Positions 26,415 through 36,589 of a DNA stretch of 64,000 nucleotides are shown here, piece after piece. The stretch's first letter is position 1, and the number at the start of each line of letters is the position of its first letter. The DNA lies in the NCBI GenBank assembly GCA_945957175.1, contig CAMFJL010000004.1, positions 61,374 to 125,373 of the forward strand, read 5' to 3'. The translations under genes were made by a program, and so were the position numbers. The notes beneath the pieces are model-generated. The model saw only the letters and a program-made list of their open reading frames with translations. It had not been told where the DNA came from and did no database searches. This stretch comes from an uncultured Legionellales bacterium (GTDB taxonomy: Bacteria; Pseudomonadota; Gammaproteobacteria; UBA1113).

Positions 26415-28073
26415 ATGGGCTTTACTATGACCAACAGAGTTCACTTCGATAAAACGATTTCCACCTTTTCACTGACGATGACAGGTGTTACCGCCATCAT
26501 TGGCTCTGGCTGGTTATTGGCGACTCAAAAAATTGCTGTTATCGCAGGCCCTGCCAGCTTGCTTACCTGGGCACTGGGTGCCGCTGTTGCCTTACTTGTG
26601 GGCTTATTTTACATCGAGATTGGTAGTGTTAATCCATCCTCGGGAGGGATTGGTTACTACTCTCACTTAACACACGGCCGGTTTTGTGGTTTTCTAACAT
26701 CTTGGATAAACTGGTTAAGTATTGTCGCGGTCGCCCCCATTGAAGCACAAAGCATTGTTCAGTATTTAAGTCAGCTCTCACCTTTTTTCACAACGTTTTA
26801 TGACTTGCAAAGCCACAATTTAACACACACTGGCATCCTATTTGCGCTCATATTGATGGTATTCTTTATGTTTATTAACTATTGGAGTATCAAGCTATTT
26901 ATTCGCTTTAACAATTTTTTCACTATTGTTAAGGTAATTATTCCTTTACTTACCATTATTTGCTTAGTTTATGGTGGACTACATCCAAGTAATTTTGGAA
27001 GCTCGCTTCATGAATTTATGCCTTTTGGATCAAAATCTGTGTTAATTAGTGTTGTTGCATGTGGTGTTGTCATGTCATTCAACGGATTTCAAGCACCACT
27101 AACTTTCTCTGAAGAAATTAAGGCACCCAAACGACAACTTCCTATTGCTATTATCGGCAGTATTTTATTCACCTTTGTTCTTTATGTGCTATTACAAGCT
27201 GTTTTTATTGGTAGTATTGATCCCAAAGTATTGGCACACGGTTGGAGCCAACTTAACTTTCGCTCTCCCTATGTTGATTTATTAATGATTTTAAATATGC
27301 AACTGATGGTCACGACCGTTTACATAGGCTCAGTCATTTCGCCAAGCGCCTGTGGCGCTGCATTTATTGCTTCAAGCTCACGAATCATTCATTCGCTTGC
27401 GCACGAACGACACTTACCCGTTGCGTTAAGCTATATGCATCCTAAATATCACAATCCCCGTAATGCCATTATTCTTAGCACTATCGTTGGTAGCATTTTC
27501 TTGTTTTTATTTAAAGGCTGGTACACCCTTGTTGCTGTGATTTCTGTTTTACATCTTATTTCTTATTTACCCGCACCCATTATTACTATAGCGAATCGTA
27601 TTAAAAATCCAGAGCTGTTGCTGTCTAAAAATCACTTTGTTTTTCCCGGTGCCAAACTCTTTGCACCCATCCTGTTATTCATCATTTCAGGACTTATTTT
27701 TTATGCGGGCTGGCCGCTGGTTGATGAAATGATTGTATTAATCGTACCAGGACTTGCATTCTATACATATTATGAATTTAAATTATATCAAGGTAAGGGC
27801 TTTTCACGTATGCTGTTAGGTGCTTCATGGCTCATCATTCACCTCATTGGCCTAAGCTTTATTACCTATTTTGGTAACCACATTGGTAGCAATACCAATT
27901 GGTCAACCACGACCAGCATGACATGCTTGGCCTTATTATCCTTATTGACTTATTTCCTTGGTGCTTATTTTACTTACGATAAAACCGTGTATACCCACAG
28001 CCCTAAAAAGGTGTTAGCTGAAGAAGGCGCCACAACAACGGCTGTTAATATGACTACTTGTCCTGCAGAATAG
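26415..28073 (+). CDS. APC-family amino acid permease
   Basis: This 552-aa inner-membrane protein has about 12-14 hydrophobic helices. The APC signature is at the N-terminus: FSLTMTGVTAIIGSGWLLA (helix 1 with the GSGW kink) followed by LLTWALGAAVALLVGLFYIEIG. A mid-protein segment GFQAPLTFSEEIKAPKRQLPIAI is also typical. An alternative start is ATG 26427; neither has a strong Shine-Dalgarno. The substrate cannot be told from the sequence. Downstream is a convergent MarR gene. Confidence 0.85.
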   Translation: MGFTMTNRVHFDKTISTFSLTMTGVTAIIGSGWLLATQKIAVIAGPASLLTWALGAAVALLVGLFYIEIGSVNPSSGGIGYYSHLTHGRFCGFLTSWINWLSIVAVAPIEAQSIVQYLSQLSPFFTTFYDLQSHNLTHTGILFALILMVFFMFINYWSIKLFIRFNNFFTIVKVIIPLLTIICLVYGGLHPSNFGSSLHEFMPFGSKSVLISVVACGVVMSFNGFQAPLTFSEEIKAPKRQLPIAIIGSILFTFVLYVLLQAVFIGSIDPKVLAHGWSQLNFRSPYVDLLMILNMQLMVTTVYIGSVISPSACGAAFIASSSRIIHSLAHERHLPVALSYMHPKYHNPRNAIILSTIVGSIFLFLFKGWYTLVAVISVLHLISYLPAPIITIANRIKNPELLLSKNHFVFPGAKLFAPILLFIISGLIFYAGWPLVDEMIVLIVPGLAFYTYYEFKLYQGKGFSRMLLGASWLIIHLIGLSFITYFGNHIGSNTNWSTTTSMTCLALLSLLTYFLGAYFTYDKTVYTHSPKKVLAEEGATTTAVNMTTCPAE

Positions 28074-28085
28074 GTATACCTGTTC

Positions 28086-28547
28086 TTATTGATTGATCCA
28101 GCCTTCGAGTTTAATCGAAGACGAGCGCGATAAGATAATCTGAAATGCGCGGCGTAATGCCGCCTTGTCGTCCTCGCTGATATGATCAAAGAAGTGATGA
28201 TCATTTTCTTGAACGGTACTTATTAACTGAGGCACAAGCGCAGCACCTTCCGGTGTGAGTGCAATCGTACCCGATCTGCGATCAGGTCCGGGGCTATGCG
28301 TCAATAGTCCACGAATCACCAGCTTTTCAACGACTCTCGAAATTGACGCTTTATCGACTTCAATATACGTGGCTAATGCATTAACTGAGCTTGCACTACC
28401 ATCATAGACTGAAACCAGAACGGACCAAGATGCGACCGTAATACCATATTGCGCCAGGCGCGCTTCAATGGCTGTGTGCACACACTGGCGTGAACGATTT
28501 AGCCAATAACCTAACTGCTGCTTTAATTGATGTTTCACGATAGTCAC
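28086..28547 (-). CDS. MarR-family transcriptional regulator
   Basis: This 153-aa winged-helix protein has an N-terminal dimerisation helix, a recognition helix in YIEVDKASISRVVEKLVIRGLL (about 63-84) and a wing ending HSPGPDRRSGTIALTPEGAALV (about 86-107). The DRRSG..ALT..G string is diagnostic of MarR. It is not divergent from an obvious target. ettA lies upstream in the same direction, separated by a strong hairpin, so its regulon is unknown. Confidence 0.88.
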   Translation of the reverse strand: MTIVKHQLKQQLGYWLNRSRQCVHTAIEARLAQYGITVASWSVLVSVYDGSASSVNALATYIEVDKASISRVVEKLVIRGLLTHSPGPDRRSGTIALTPEGAALVPQLISTVQENDHHFFDHISEDDKAALRRAFQIILSRSSSIKLEGWINQ

Positions 28548-28636
28548 AAAAAGATTTCCTCTTGTATTGTATGCCCTCTCATTATGGTCGAGCTATCCAT
28601 CACTGTCAAAGTCTAACAGACAACGCGTCGCGACTG

Positions 28637-28678
28637 GATCTTATTGTAGGAGCACAACGTTGCTCCTACAATAAGATC
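28637..28678. terminator. Long perfect hairpin between ettA and marR
   Basis: GATCTTATTGTAGGAGCA (28637-28654) and its exact complement (28661-28678) form an 18-bp stem with a CAACGT loop, 35 bases beyond the ettA stop. It lacks a T run, so it could be a terminator, an RNase III or stabilising stem, or a REP-like element. Confidence 0.6.
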
Positions 28679-28712
28679 GACGATAGAACCATAATGAAGT
28701 GAGCCGAGTCGA

Positions 28713-30386
28713 TTAACCATCAATCTTCTTATACTTAATCCGATGTGGTTTGAGTGCTTCTTGTCCCAAACGCTTCACCCGATCAGCCTCAAACTCACTA
28801 TAATTACCAACAAACCACTCAGCCTGACTATCACCTTCAAAAGCAAGGATATGCGTTGCGATTCTGTCTAAGAACCAACGATCATGAGAAATAACCAATG
28901 CACAGCCTGGGAAGGTTAATAAGGCTTCCTCAAGTGCGCGAAGTGTTTCCACATCCAAATCATTGGTAGGTTCATCGAGCAGTAAAACATTACCACCTTT
29001 TTTAAGCAATTTAGCTAAATGCAGTCGATTACGCTCACCACCGGATAAGTCTTTCACACGTTTTTGTTGATCTTGACCTTTAAAATTAAAGCGACCAAGA
29101 TAAGCACGTGATGGAATTTGATAATTACCAACTGTAATCAGATCAAGACCATCGGATAATTCTTCCCACACGGTCTTATCATCATTTAGGTGATCTCGAT
29201 GCTGATCGACATACCCAAGTGATACAGTTTCGCCAACTTGTACAGTACCATTATCAGGTGTTTCCACACCCATTAATAGCTTAAATAATGTTGATTTACC
29301 CGCACCATTAGGTCCAATAATACCGACGATAGCACCTTTAGGCACAGTAAAGCTTAAATTATCAATCAATAATCTATCACCAAAACTTTTACTCAAATTT
29401 GTAATTTGTAATACATTATCGCCTAAGCGTTCGCCTGGTGGAATATAAATCTCTTGTGTTTCATTACGCTTTTGAAATTCTTTTGAGCTTAACTCTTCAA
29501 AGCGAGCTAATCTGGCTTTGCTTTTTGCCTGACGACCTTTAGGGTTTTGCCTGACCCATTCAAGCTCGGCTTGCATGGTTTTTTGATGACTTTGCTCTTG
29601 GCGCGCTTCTGCAACTAGTCGCGCTTGCTTCTGCTCGAGCCAGCTCGAATAATTACCTTCATAAGGAATACCACGGCCTCTGTCTAACTCTAAAATCCAA
29701 CCCGCAACGTTATCCAGAAAATAGCGATCATGGGTTACGGCGACCACAGTACCAGGATATTCATGTAAAAACCGTTCAAGCCAAGCTACGCTTTCTGCGT
29801 CTAAATGGTTAGTCGGCTCATCGAGTAATAACATATCCGGACTTGAGAGTAATAAGCGACATAACGCTACACGACGTTTTTCACCCCCCGACAAGTCATT
29901 GATATTTGCATGCCATGCCGGTAATCGTAACGCATCCGCCGCAACATCAAGGCGTCTATCTAAATCCCAACCATTTGCCATATCAATGGCCGTTTGTAAA
30001 TTACCTTGCTTTTCCAGCAAGGCATTCATTTGCTCATCATCCATCGGTTCTGCGAATGCATCACTGATGGCATTAAAACTATCGATCATTGCTAAAATAT
30101 CAGCAAACGCTTCCACTACATTTTCTTTTACATTTTTATTCGGATCAAGTTTTGGCTCTTGGGGTAGATAACCGATGCGAATACCTGACTGAGGCCGCGC
30201 CTCGCCTAAAATATCCGTATCGATACCCGCCATAATTTTTAGAAGTGTCGATTTACCTGAACCATTGATGCCCAAAACGCCAATCTTTGCGCCTGGAAAA
30301 AAAGATAAGTAAATATCTTCAAGAATTTTAATATTAGGTGGCACTACTTTGCCAACACGGTTCATCGTATAAACATATTCTGACAT
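28713..30386 (-). CDS. ettA: EttA, energy-dependent translational throttle (ABC-F)
   Basis: This 557-aa cytosolic ABC-F protein binds the ribosomal E site and gates translation according to ATP/ADP ratio. It has two ABC domains. Domain 1 has GINGSGKSTLLK, LSGGEKRRVALCRLL and DEPTNHLDAES; domain 2 has GPNGAGKSTLFK, LSGGERNRLHLAKLL and DEPTNDLDVET. The arm and linker segments between them are of EttA type (RQNPKGRQAKSKARLARFEEL). Length matches E. coli EttA (555 aa). It is transcribed alone. Confidence 0.95.
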   Translation of the reverse strand: MSEYVYTMNRVGKVVPPNIKILEDIYLSFFPGAKIGVLGINGSGKSTLLKIMAGIDTDILGEARPQSGIRIGYLPQEPKLDPNKNVKENVVEAFADILAMIDSFNAISDAFAEPMDDEQMNALLEKQGNLQTAIDMANGWDLDRRLDVAADALRLPAWHANINDLSGGEKRRVALCRLLLSSPDMLLLDEPTNHLDAESVAWLERFLHEYPGTVVAVTHDRYFLDNVAGWILELDRGRGIPYEGNYSSWLEQKQARLVAEARQEQSHQKTMQAELEWVRQNPKGRQAKSKARLARFEELSSKEFQKRNETQEIYIPPGERLGDNVLQITNLSKSFGDRLLIDNLSFTVPKGAIVGIIGPNGAGKSTLFKLLMGVETPDNGTVQVGETVSLGYVDQHRDHLNDDKTVWEELSDGLDLITVGNYQIPSRAYLGRFNFKGQDQQKRVKDLSGGERNRLHLAKLLKKGGNVLLLDEPTNDLDVETLRALEEALLTFPGCALVISHDRWFLDRIATHILAFEGDSQAEWFVGNYSEFEADRVKRLGQEALKPHRIKYKKIDG

Positions 30387-30554
30387 AGCAACTCACTTTT
30401 CTCATCGATTATTGAGCAGGTATTATACCGGACAGCTGCGCTATCACCAAAGGATTTCAAAAGGGTCTGATAATGTGACCAAGTCGGGCCATGATCCAAA
30501 GCCAAAGACGAAAGGTGTATTGCAATCTTAAGCCTCAGGCGATAGCATAACACC

Positions 30555-31793
30555 ATGAACTTATACACCTTAACTGCCATCATCGTAACGGTTGCCGTGA
30601 GTTTGGCTTATATCAATGCGCGCTTTATTCGCTTGCCAATGGCCATTGCGATGATGGCGGGTGCCCTGGTACTATCCATGGCACTGCTCGTACTTGGGCG
30701 CGATCATCCTTATGCCCTATTGTTAATGCAGGCCACACGTGGCATTGATTTTCAGCACTTATTACTCAATGGCCTTTTGGGCCCGCTCCTATTTGCAGGC
30801 GCACTCGCCGTGGATTTGACCACGATGCATGCACGCAAATGGGATGTCGGTATATTGGCAAGCATAGGCACGCTGGTCTCCACGATCCTTGTAGGCATTG
30901 CAACCTTTGGTCTGTTTACATGGATAGGCTATCCCCTACCATGGCTGTTTTGTCTGTTGTTTGGCGCCCTCATTTCTCCAACGGATCCCATTGCCGTACT
31001 ATCGATGTTCAAAAATTTAAAGGCCCCCCAAAACATGAGCGCCCTATTAGAAGGCGAATCTTTATTTAACGATGGTATGGGCATTGTGATTTTCACGTCG
31101 CTCTACCAGCTCAGTTTTACTCATGGCCCTATCAATCTAGGTGCGACCTTGCTGTTATTTATCCATCAAACCTTAGGCGGTTTGTTATTTGGTCTGCTGC
31201 TCGGTTGGAGTACCGCCAAGCTTATCAAACCCCATTTACCGTTGGCACTGATGTTTTTGGTAACGCTAGCGAGTGTCATGGGCGGGTATACCTTAGCACA
31301 GTACCTTGGGCTTTCCGGGCCTCTAGCCATGGTCGTTGCCGGCATGGTTGTGGGTTATCGTTTGCGTCAAGATAATCAGCTGGTACACTTGCGCCAACAT
31401 TTATGGCTGCATTGGGAAATCATCGATGAACTCTTGAATGCCATCTTGTTTTTATTGGTTGGTTTTGAATTACTGGTGATCCCATTTAACTGGCAAATAT
31501 TATGGCTAGGCTTGGGCTTGATTCCTATCATTCTCATCATACGTTGGTTGAGTGTCGCATTACCCTTACACATGCTACGCTATCCACAAAAAGCCTCTGC
31601 ATTTCCTTATGAGATTGCGGTATTAACTTGGGGTGGATTGCGCGGTGGCTTGGCTATCGCGCTGGCGCTCAGCCTCCCTGAAAGTCATGAGCGCGGTGTT
31701 ATTTTATTATTAACTTACATCGTGGTTGCCTTTGCCATCTTAGTGCAGGGCCTATCGATGAAGAAACTCATTACCCTAAGCTTACGCACCTAG
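30555..31793 (+). CDS. CPA1-family Na+/H+ antiporter (NhaP-type)
   Basis: This 412-aa inner-membrane protein has about 12 helices. The CPA1 landmarks are LFGALISPTDPIAVLSMFKNL and LLEGESLFNDGMGIVIF (about 166-182), with the Asp of FND in the ion site, and a C-terminal AVLTWGGLRGGLAIALALSLP. It has no long cytosolic tail. It probably maintains cytosolic pH and sodium. Its 3' end overlaps the stop of the convergent UNG-like gene by 4 bases. Confidence 0.9.
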   Translation: MNLYTLTAIIVTVAVSLAYINARFIRLPMAIAMMAGALVLSMALLVLGRDHPYALLLMQATRGIDFQHLLLNGLLGPLLFAGALAVDLTTMHARKWDVGILASIGTLVSTILVGIATFGLFTWIGYPLPWLFCLLFGALISPTDPIAVLSMFKNLKAPQNMSALLEGESLFNDGMGIVIFTSLYQLSFTHGPINLGATLLLFIHQTLGGLLFGLLLGWSTAKLIKPHLPLALMFLVTLASVMGGYTLAQYLGLSGPLAMVVAGMVVGYRLRQDNQLVHLRQHLWLHWEIIDELLNAILFLLVGFELLVIPFNWQILWLGLGLIPIILIIRWLSVALPLHMLRYPQKASAFPYEIAVLTWGGLRGGLAIALALSLPESHERGVILLLTYIVVAFAILVQGLSMKKLITLSLRT

Positions 31794-32515
31794 GTAGACA
31801 CGGCCAGCAAACGCATGGGTCTAAAAAAATCTTGGACATCTGCATTGTGGATAAATGAAATATTATACGGATGTTCTGCCACCTGGCGCGGGATATGCGC
31901 TAATGCAGGTTCTTTATCAATCACATGGGCAATATTGCCCCATAAAATCAGCGTCATCGCTTGTTCAGCCGCCAGCCGACGAAGTACATGCAATATAAAA
32001 GGCAGCCAGGCTTTTGCATCATGCTTGACTGGACGTTCGCTTAATACCAGACTTGCGTTAAGCAGCAAAAAACCGTGCTGTAACAGGCGTTCAAATAAAG
32101 CAGGCAAGGTTTGAATAAGTTTGGTTTTAGGGAGCGCTGCAATCGCTGACTGGCTCAAGTTATCGGCCTGAAGTAGGCCATCCGTCAACAAAAGCATTTT
32201 TAGTATATTACGTAGAGACGTTGCTCGGTTCACTGCTTTGGCTAAGCCTTGAGGCGACCAAAGCTCGCCTACCGCCCCATCCCAAAAAGCATAACCATTA
32301 GCTGATGCTGCACGTGGGTAAGGCGATTCGCCCAGCAATACATATCGCGTTTGCTCGCGCGGCAAACTAAAGGCTTTAAAAATAGCATCCGGACCAGGCA
32401 GCCACGTTGTTTGAGCCAGATGCGATAGATATGCTGAATCCATGCATGTCAAGGCCTCTGCAAGGTAAGGATGCCAACTGGCATGCGCTTGAGAAAGATA
32501 GGTTTTCATAGCCAC
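31790..32515 (-). CDS. Uracil-DNA glycosylase-like protein lacking the catalytic Asp
   Basis: This 241-aa protein has the family 1 UDG (Ung) plan, with YVLLGESPYPRAASANGYAF (about 58-77) in the place of the GQDPYH water-activating loop. GFLLLNASLVL, LILWGNIAHVI and a late EHPYNISF, in place of HPSPLS, follow. The catalytic Asp of GQDPYH is Ser64 here, and HPSP is HPYN. Uracil excision by the normal route is doubtful. It could be a DNA-binding derivative or act on another base. Family membership is strongly suggested by the order of motifs. Confidence 0.75.
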   Translation of the reverse strand: MAMKTYLSQAHASWHPYLAEALTCMDSAYLSHLAQTTWLPGPDAIFKAFSLPREQTRYVLLGESPYPRAASANGYAFWDGAVGELWSPQGLAKAVNRATSLRNILKMLLLTDGLLQADNLSQSAIAALPKTKLIQTLPALFERLLQHGFLLLNASLVLSERPVKHDAKAWLPFILHVLRRLAAEQAMTLILWGNIAHVIDKEPALAHIPRQVAEHPYNISFIHNADVQDFFRPMRLLAVST

Positions 32516-32676
32516 ATTACACGGTAAAAATCGTCTTAGGTCAAGACCTTAGCCCTCTCTTTGTTTGACAAACGACCGTCCATAGTCTAAAGTTTAAACT
32601 GTTCATCTGAATGATTAGCGCCCATGCTTCAAGGCCAATGGAAAGCAGCTTTCACCAAGAAAACAAGGAGGTTACG

Positions 32677-33099
32677 ATGGTATTACAAACGTTATTTAGT
32701 GCCCAGCAGTGCTTTGATCAGCTCTTGCTACTGACTCTGTCAAAACTCGACAAACTTCAAGCCATCTTAAAACAACAAGCGATGTCGACTGACAGTGCTT
32801 CCAGCACAGCCGCGCTCATCAGCGCCTTACGTCAACACTTCAGTGCAAGCCAAGTCTGGCTCGTCGATAAAACAACGACGATGTCGCCACTGAATCTTGC
32901 AAGACTTGAGCTCGAAACCCTCAGTGACTTATTGCAGTCTGCCGAATTATCCGTCACTAACCGCGGTGCTATTGGTATGATTATCCGCTCACTTAGCACT
33001 TATGCTAATTTGCTACAAAATCAAGCTGAGCATCTAAGACACCAACACTTGCGCCATACTCACAAAGCCCCAAGCGTCGCTGCCATAGCACTGCATTAA
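32677..33099 (+). CDS. Hypothetical small helical protein
   Basis: The start is ATG 32677, chosen because of the strong AAGGAGG at 32665-32671; the longer frame to 32611 has no such site. The product of about 140 aa is almost entirely helical and Leu/Gln/Ala-rich (LFSAQQCFDQLLLLTLSKLDKLQAIL). It recalls short phasin-like or coiled-coil proteins, without a diagnostic motif. It has no signal peptide. It stands alone between the UNG-like gene (divergent) and aroQ, followed by a dispersed repeat. Confidence 0.6.
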   Translation: MVLQTLFSAQQCFDQLLLLTLSKLDKLQAILKQQAMSTDSASSTAALISALRQHFSASQVWLVDKTTTMSPLNLARLELETLSDLLQSAELSVTNRGAIGMIIRSLSTYANLLQNQAEHLRHQHLRHTHKAPSVAAIALH

Positions 33100-33104
33100 G
33101 TGCA

Positions 33105-33220
33105 CGCATCTTACGAAATGTGCTTCTCCCCTTGCGGGAGAAGACGGCCAGATGCGAGGTAACCATACCATCGCGCGGCAATGATAAGACATGCCTTTTG
33201 AAGAAATGTTGATATATGTG
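33105..33220 (-). repeat. Dispersed MITE-like repeat
   Basis: This is the reverse orientation: GTGCTTCTCCCCTTGCGGGAGAAG hairpin, then GGCCAGATGCGAGG, ACCATCGCGCGGCAATGATAAGACATG and TTGAAGAAATG in place of the usual terminus. Confidence 0.6.
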
Positions 33221-33382
33221 TGAATCGAAAGTCACACTAAGCTCCTGCTGACATCTTGCTGCTAACATGTAAACTTCCCACTCAATAAAATCTCTATTTT
33301 GTAGTGAGAGATGTATGCAAGATACTAGACAAAAGCCAAAGTTTACGTCACAATCGCTACAAGTTTATTTCTTAAGGATAAC

Positions 33383-33826
33383 TTGTCTGTGCGTACCATC
33401 TTGCTACTCAACGGCCCAAACTTAAATCTTCTCGGCCATCGAGAACCGGCCCTCTACGGATCGGAGACTTTACCGCAGATCATCGCTAAATTGACAACAT
33501 TAGCGCAAGACTTGGGTTTTTTACTTACACATCTTCAAAGCAACCATGAAGGCGTCTTAATCGATAGCCTTCATCAAGCAAAAGTGGACAATGTCGCCGG
33601 CGTGATTATCAACCCTGGTGCCTTGAGCCATACCAGCATCGCGCTACGCGATGCCATCACTTCAACGCAGCTAGCCTGCATTGAAGTTCATATCAGCAAC
33701 ATTTATGCCCGCGAACCCTTTAGACATCATTCTTATTTGGCTGAAGTCGCCAAAGGTACTATCGCAGGCTTAGGCCCCCTTGGTTACGAGCTAGCCTTGC
33801 GTGCACTCGCGCAACAGCTCTCTTAA
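33383..33826 (+). CDS. aroQ: 3-dehydroquinate dehydratase, type II
   Basis: This 147-aa enzyme catalyses the third shikimate step. All class II signatures are present: [17 protein letters not shown] (catalytic Tyr in the lid), [22 protein letters not shown] (Asn, His) and [17 protein letters not shown] (His, Arg). The likely start is TTG 33383, six bases after AAGG; an in-frame GTG at 33389 is the alternative. It is first in the order aroQ-accB-accC-prmA, the usual gammaproteobacterial arrangement. Confidence 0.95.
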   Translation: MSVRTILLLNGPNLNLLGHREPALYGSETLPQIIAKLTTLAQDLGFLLTHLQSNHEGVLIDSLHQAKVDNVAGVIINPGALSHTSIALRDAITSTQLACIEVHISNIYAREPFRHHSYLAEVAKGTIAGLGPLGYELALRALAQQLS

Positions 33827-33854
33827 TTCAATCCCATAAAAGAGGTTAATTGTT

Positions 33855-34322
33855 ATGGCAATGGACATACGTAAAATTCGTAAATTAATTGAACTTATCA
33901 AAGAAACCGGCGTTGCCGAAATTGAAATTAAAGAAGGTGAGGAATCTCTACGCATCAGTTTACACGGCAGTGGTTATGTAGCCACACCAGCGATTGCTGC
34001 GCCTATACATGCACCAGCACCTGCAGCACAAACGATTGTTGTAGATACTGACACCACCGGCAAAGCAAAAACGGATGAGTCATTAAGTGGCCATGCCGTC
34101 AAATCCCCCATGGTAGGCACCCTTTATTTAGCGCCCTCCCCTGAGTCAGAGAATTTTGTGCAAGTTGGCAAACACGTTGAAGTAGGTGACGTACTCTGTA
34201 TGGTTGAAGCAATGAAAATGTTTAATCAAATTGAAGCGGATGTTGCTGGCGTTATTAAGGCACGACTGGTAGACAATGGTCAAGCTGTTGAATACGGACA
34301 ACCTTTGTTTATCATTGAGTAA
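33855..34322 (+). CDS. accB: Biotin carboxyl carrier protein of acetyl-CoA carboxylase
   Basis: This 155-aa protein is the carrier subunit of acetyl-CoA carboxylase in fatty-acid synthesis. It has an N-terminal helical domain ([23 protein letters not shown]), an Ala/Pro-rich linker (about 38-60) and a C-terminal biotinyl domain with the biotin Lys in [12 protein letters not shown]. The thumb loop [10 protein letters not shown] is retained. It is co-transcribed with accC 10 bases downstream. AGAGG precedes the ATG. Confidence 0.96.
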   Translation: MAMDIRKIRKLIELIKETGVAEIEIKEGEESLRISLHGSGYVATPAIAAPIHAPAPAAQTIVVDTDTTGKAKTDESLSGHAVKSPMVGTLYLAPSPESENFVQVGKHVEVGDVLCMVEAMKMFNQIEADVAGVIKARLVDNGQAVEYGQPLFIIE

Positions 34323-34332
34323 GGATAATCTC

Positions 34333-35682
34333 ATGACTATTGATAAAATCCTCATCGCCAATCGCGGTGAAATTGCTTTGCGTATTTTACGCACTTGCCG
34401 AGAACTTGGCATTAAAACTGTAGCTGTATACTCTGAAGCGGACAAAGATCTCATGCATGTCTTGTTGGCTGATGAAGCTGTATGCATAGGTCCTGCAGCT
34501 GCCAAAAGTAGCTATTTAAATATTCCCGCACTTATCAGCGCCGCAGAAGTAACCGATGCAATGGCCATTCATCCAGGCTATGGCTTTTTGGCAGAAAATG
34601 CTGATTTTGCAGAACAAGTAGAAAAAAGCGGCTTCATTTTCATAGGACCACGTGCGGAGTCCATTCGTTTGATGGGCGATAAAGTCAGCGCCATTAAAGC
34701 TATGAAAGCAGCAGGGGTACCTTGCGTGCCAGGCTCGGATGGACCTTTAGGGCACAATGATCAAGATAATATGAAAATAGCTAGACGCATTGGTCTGCCA
34801 GTTATTATCAAGGCAGCTGCTGGCGGTGGTGGTCGAGGTATGCGCGTTGTGCATAGTGAAGGACATCTTATCAATGCCATCAGTCTTGCGCGTAGTGAGG
34901 CTAAAACAGCATTTGGCGATGATACCGTTTACATGGAAAAATTCTTAGAAAATCCACGTCATATTGAAATTCAAGTATTGGGCGATGGCAAAGGTAATGC
35001 GATTCATCTTGGTGAACGTGATTGTTCAATGCAACGACGTCATCAAAAAGTCATAGAAGAAGCCCCAGCAGTGGGTATTACAGAAAAAGAACGCATTGCC
35101 ATTGGGAAGCGTTGTGTGCAAGCATGTAAGGAAATCAAATACCGCGGTGCTGGAACATTTGAATTCTTATACCAAGATGGGCAATTTTATTTCATTGAAA
35201 TGAATACCCGTATTCAAGTGGAACATCCTGTCACTGAAATGATAACTGGTGTTGATATTGTCCGTGAGCAAATCCGTATTGCCAGTGGTAAAGGTTTTAG
35301 TATTAAACAAAGTGACATTACCTGGAAAGGTCATGCCATGGAGTGTCGCATTAATGCGGAAGATCCCACTAAGTTTACGCCGTCTCCCGGTAAAATTACA
35401 CATTACCACGCCCCCGGCGGCAACGGTGTGCGGATGGATTCACATGTCTATGGTGGCTATGTTGTGCCTGCGTTTTATGATTCGATGATAGGCAAACTGA
35501 TTACCTATGCACCCACCCGAGAGCTTGCAATGATCCGGATGCGTAATGCCTTGGATGAGCTTGTGGTCGAAGGCATTAAAACCAATATTGCATTACATCA
35601 AGAACTCATGCGCGATACGCACTTTGCCAAAGGCGGTACTAATATTCATTACCTAGAAAAGAAACTGGGAATCAAAGATTAA
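34333..35682 (+). CDS. accC: Biotin carboxylase subunit of acetyl-CoA carboxylase
   Basis: This ATP-grasp enzyme of about 449 aa carboxylates biotin on AccB. The start is ATG 34333 behind AAGGAT; the upstream in-frame ATG at 34276 would lie inside accB. Seen are [51 protein letters not shown] (ATP loop), [33 protein letters not shown] and RINAEDP. Length matches the family. It could in principle also serve other biotin enzymes, but its place after accB fixes the main role. Confidence 0.96.
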   Translation: MTIDKILIANRGEIALRILRTCRELGIKTVAVYSEADKDLMHVLLADEAVCIGPAAAKSSYLNIPALISAAEVTDAMAIHPGYGFLAENADFAEQVEKSGFIFIGPRAESIRLMGDKVSAIKAMKAAGVPCVPGSDGPLGHNDQDNMKIARRIGLPVIIKAAAGGGGRGMRVVHSEGHLINAISLARSEAKTAFGDDTVYMEKFLENPRHIEIQVLGDGKGNAIHLGERDCSMQRRHQKVIEEAPAVGITEKERIAIGKRCVQACKEIKYRGAGTFEFLYQDGQFYFIEMNTRIQVEHPVTEMITGVDIVREQIRIASGKGFSIKQSDITWKGHAMECRINAEDPTKFTPSPGKITHYHAPGGNGVRMDSHVYGGYVVPAFYDSMIGKLITYAPTRELAMIRMRNALDELVVEGIKTNIALHQELMRDTHFAKGGTNIHYLEKKLGIKD

Positions 35683-35698
35683 TGACCGTCGTAGCATA

Positions 35699-36583
35699 AT
35701 GCCGTATATTCAGCTCACACTACCCTGCTCTATCCATGAGGCTGAAGCCTTAGGGACGCATTTGCATACGCTAGGCGCTCTTGCACTGACATATGAAGAT
35801 GCGGCAGATGAAGCGATTTTTGAGCCAACACCTGGCGAAATACCACTTTGGGAACAAGCAAAAGTCATTGCATTGTTCCCAGAAGATCACGATATTCTCG
35901 CAGTTTTTGTAGACTTAGCTACGACCTATCCCGATGCGCTTTCGCATCAACAATTACAACGTATTGAAGATGAAGACTGGGAACGTAAATGTCTCGTTGA
36001 TTTTAAGCCGATTGCTATCACTGACAGCTTGTGGATTTGTCCAAGCTGGCTTGAAGTACCACATCCTGAAGTGACGCATATTATATTAGATCCCGGGCTT
36101 GCTTTTGGCACTGGCACCCATGCGACCACACAGCTTTGTTTACGCTATCTTGCAGAGCACCCACCTGTAGGACTTAAAGTCCTCGATATTGGCTGCGGCT
36201 CTGGTATTTTATCTATCGCAGCGCTGAAACTCGGGGCAAGTTATGCCTATGCAACAGATATTCACGAACAAGCGCTGCTGGCATTTGTCCAAAATGCAAC
36301 CGTCAATGGCCTTATATCCACGCAGTATCAAGTCAGTCTGCCTGAAGCATTGCCCAAGGATATGACGTGTCCTTTGATCCTTGCTAATATTTTAGCAGCA
36401 CCACTGATAGAAAACGCTGCCGTATTTGCGGCCCATGTAGCACCTGGCGGTCATTTAGTCTTATCTGGGATCTTATCGGAACAAGCCCAGGCCGTTATCG
36501 ACGCTTACACACCCTGGCTTCGCTTGATCGAACAACAAACACAAGATGGCTGGGTACGTCTTGTATTTAGCATGCCCTCATAG
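35699..36583 (+). CDS. prmA: Ribosomal protein L11 methyltransferase
   Basis: This 294-aa SAM-dependent enzyme trimethylates L11. The N-terminal substrate-binding domain covers about 1-90. LDPGLAFGTGTHATTQLCLRYL precedes the SAM motif VLDIGCGSGILSIAALKLGA (about 160-180), and LANILAAPL (NILA catalytic motif) follows. It lies 16 bases behind accC, the usual accBC-prmA order. Confidence 0.96.
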   Translation: MPYIQLTLPCSIHEAEALGTHLHTLGALALTYEDAADEAIFEPTPGEIPLWEQAKVIALFPEDHDILAVFVDLATTYPDALSHQQLQRIEDEDWERKCLVDFKPIAITDSLWICPSWLEVPHPEVTHIILDPGLAFGTGTHATTQLCLRYLAEHPPVGLKVLDIGCGSGILSIAALKLGASYAYATDIHEQALLAFVQNATVNGLISTQYQVSLPEALPKDMTCPLILANILAAPLIENAAVFAAHVAPGGHLVLSGILSEQAQAVIDAYTPWLRLIEQQTQDGWVRLVFSMPS

Positions 36584-36589
36584 CATATC

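Noticed and set aside
32611..32676. N-terminal extension of the small helical protein
   Set aside because: There is no ribosome site at 32611, while a strong AAGGAGG lies just before ATG 32677.
34276..34332. Upstream ATG for accC inside accB
   Set aside because: The ATG at 34333 gives the conserved N-terminus and has its own AAGGAT ribosome site.
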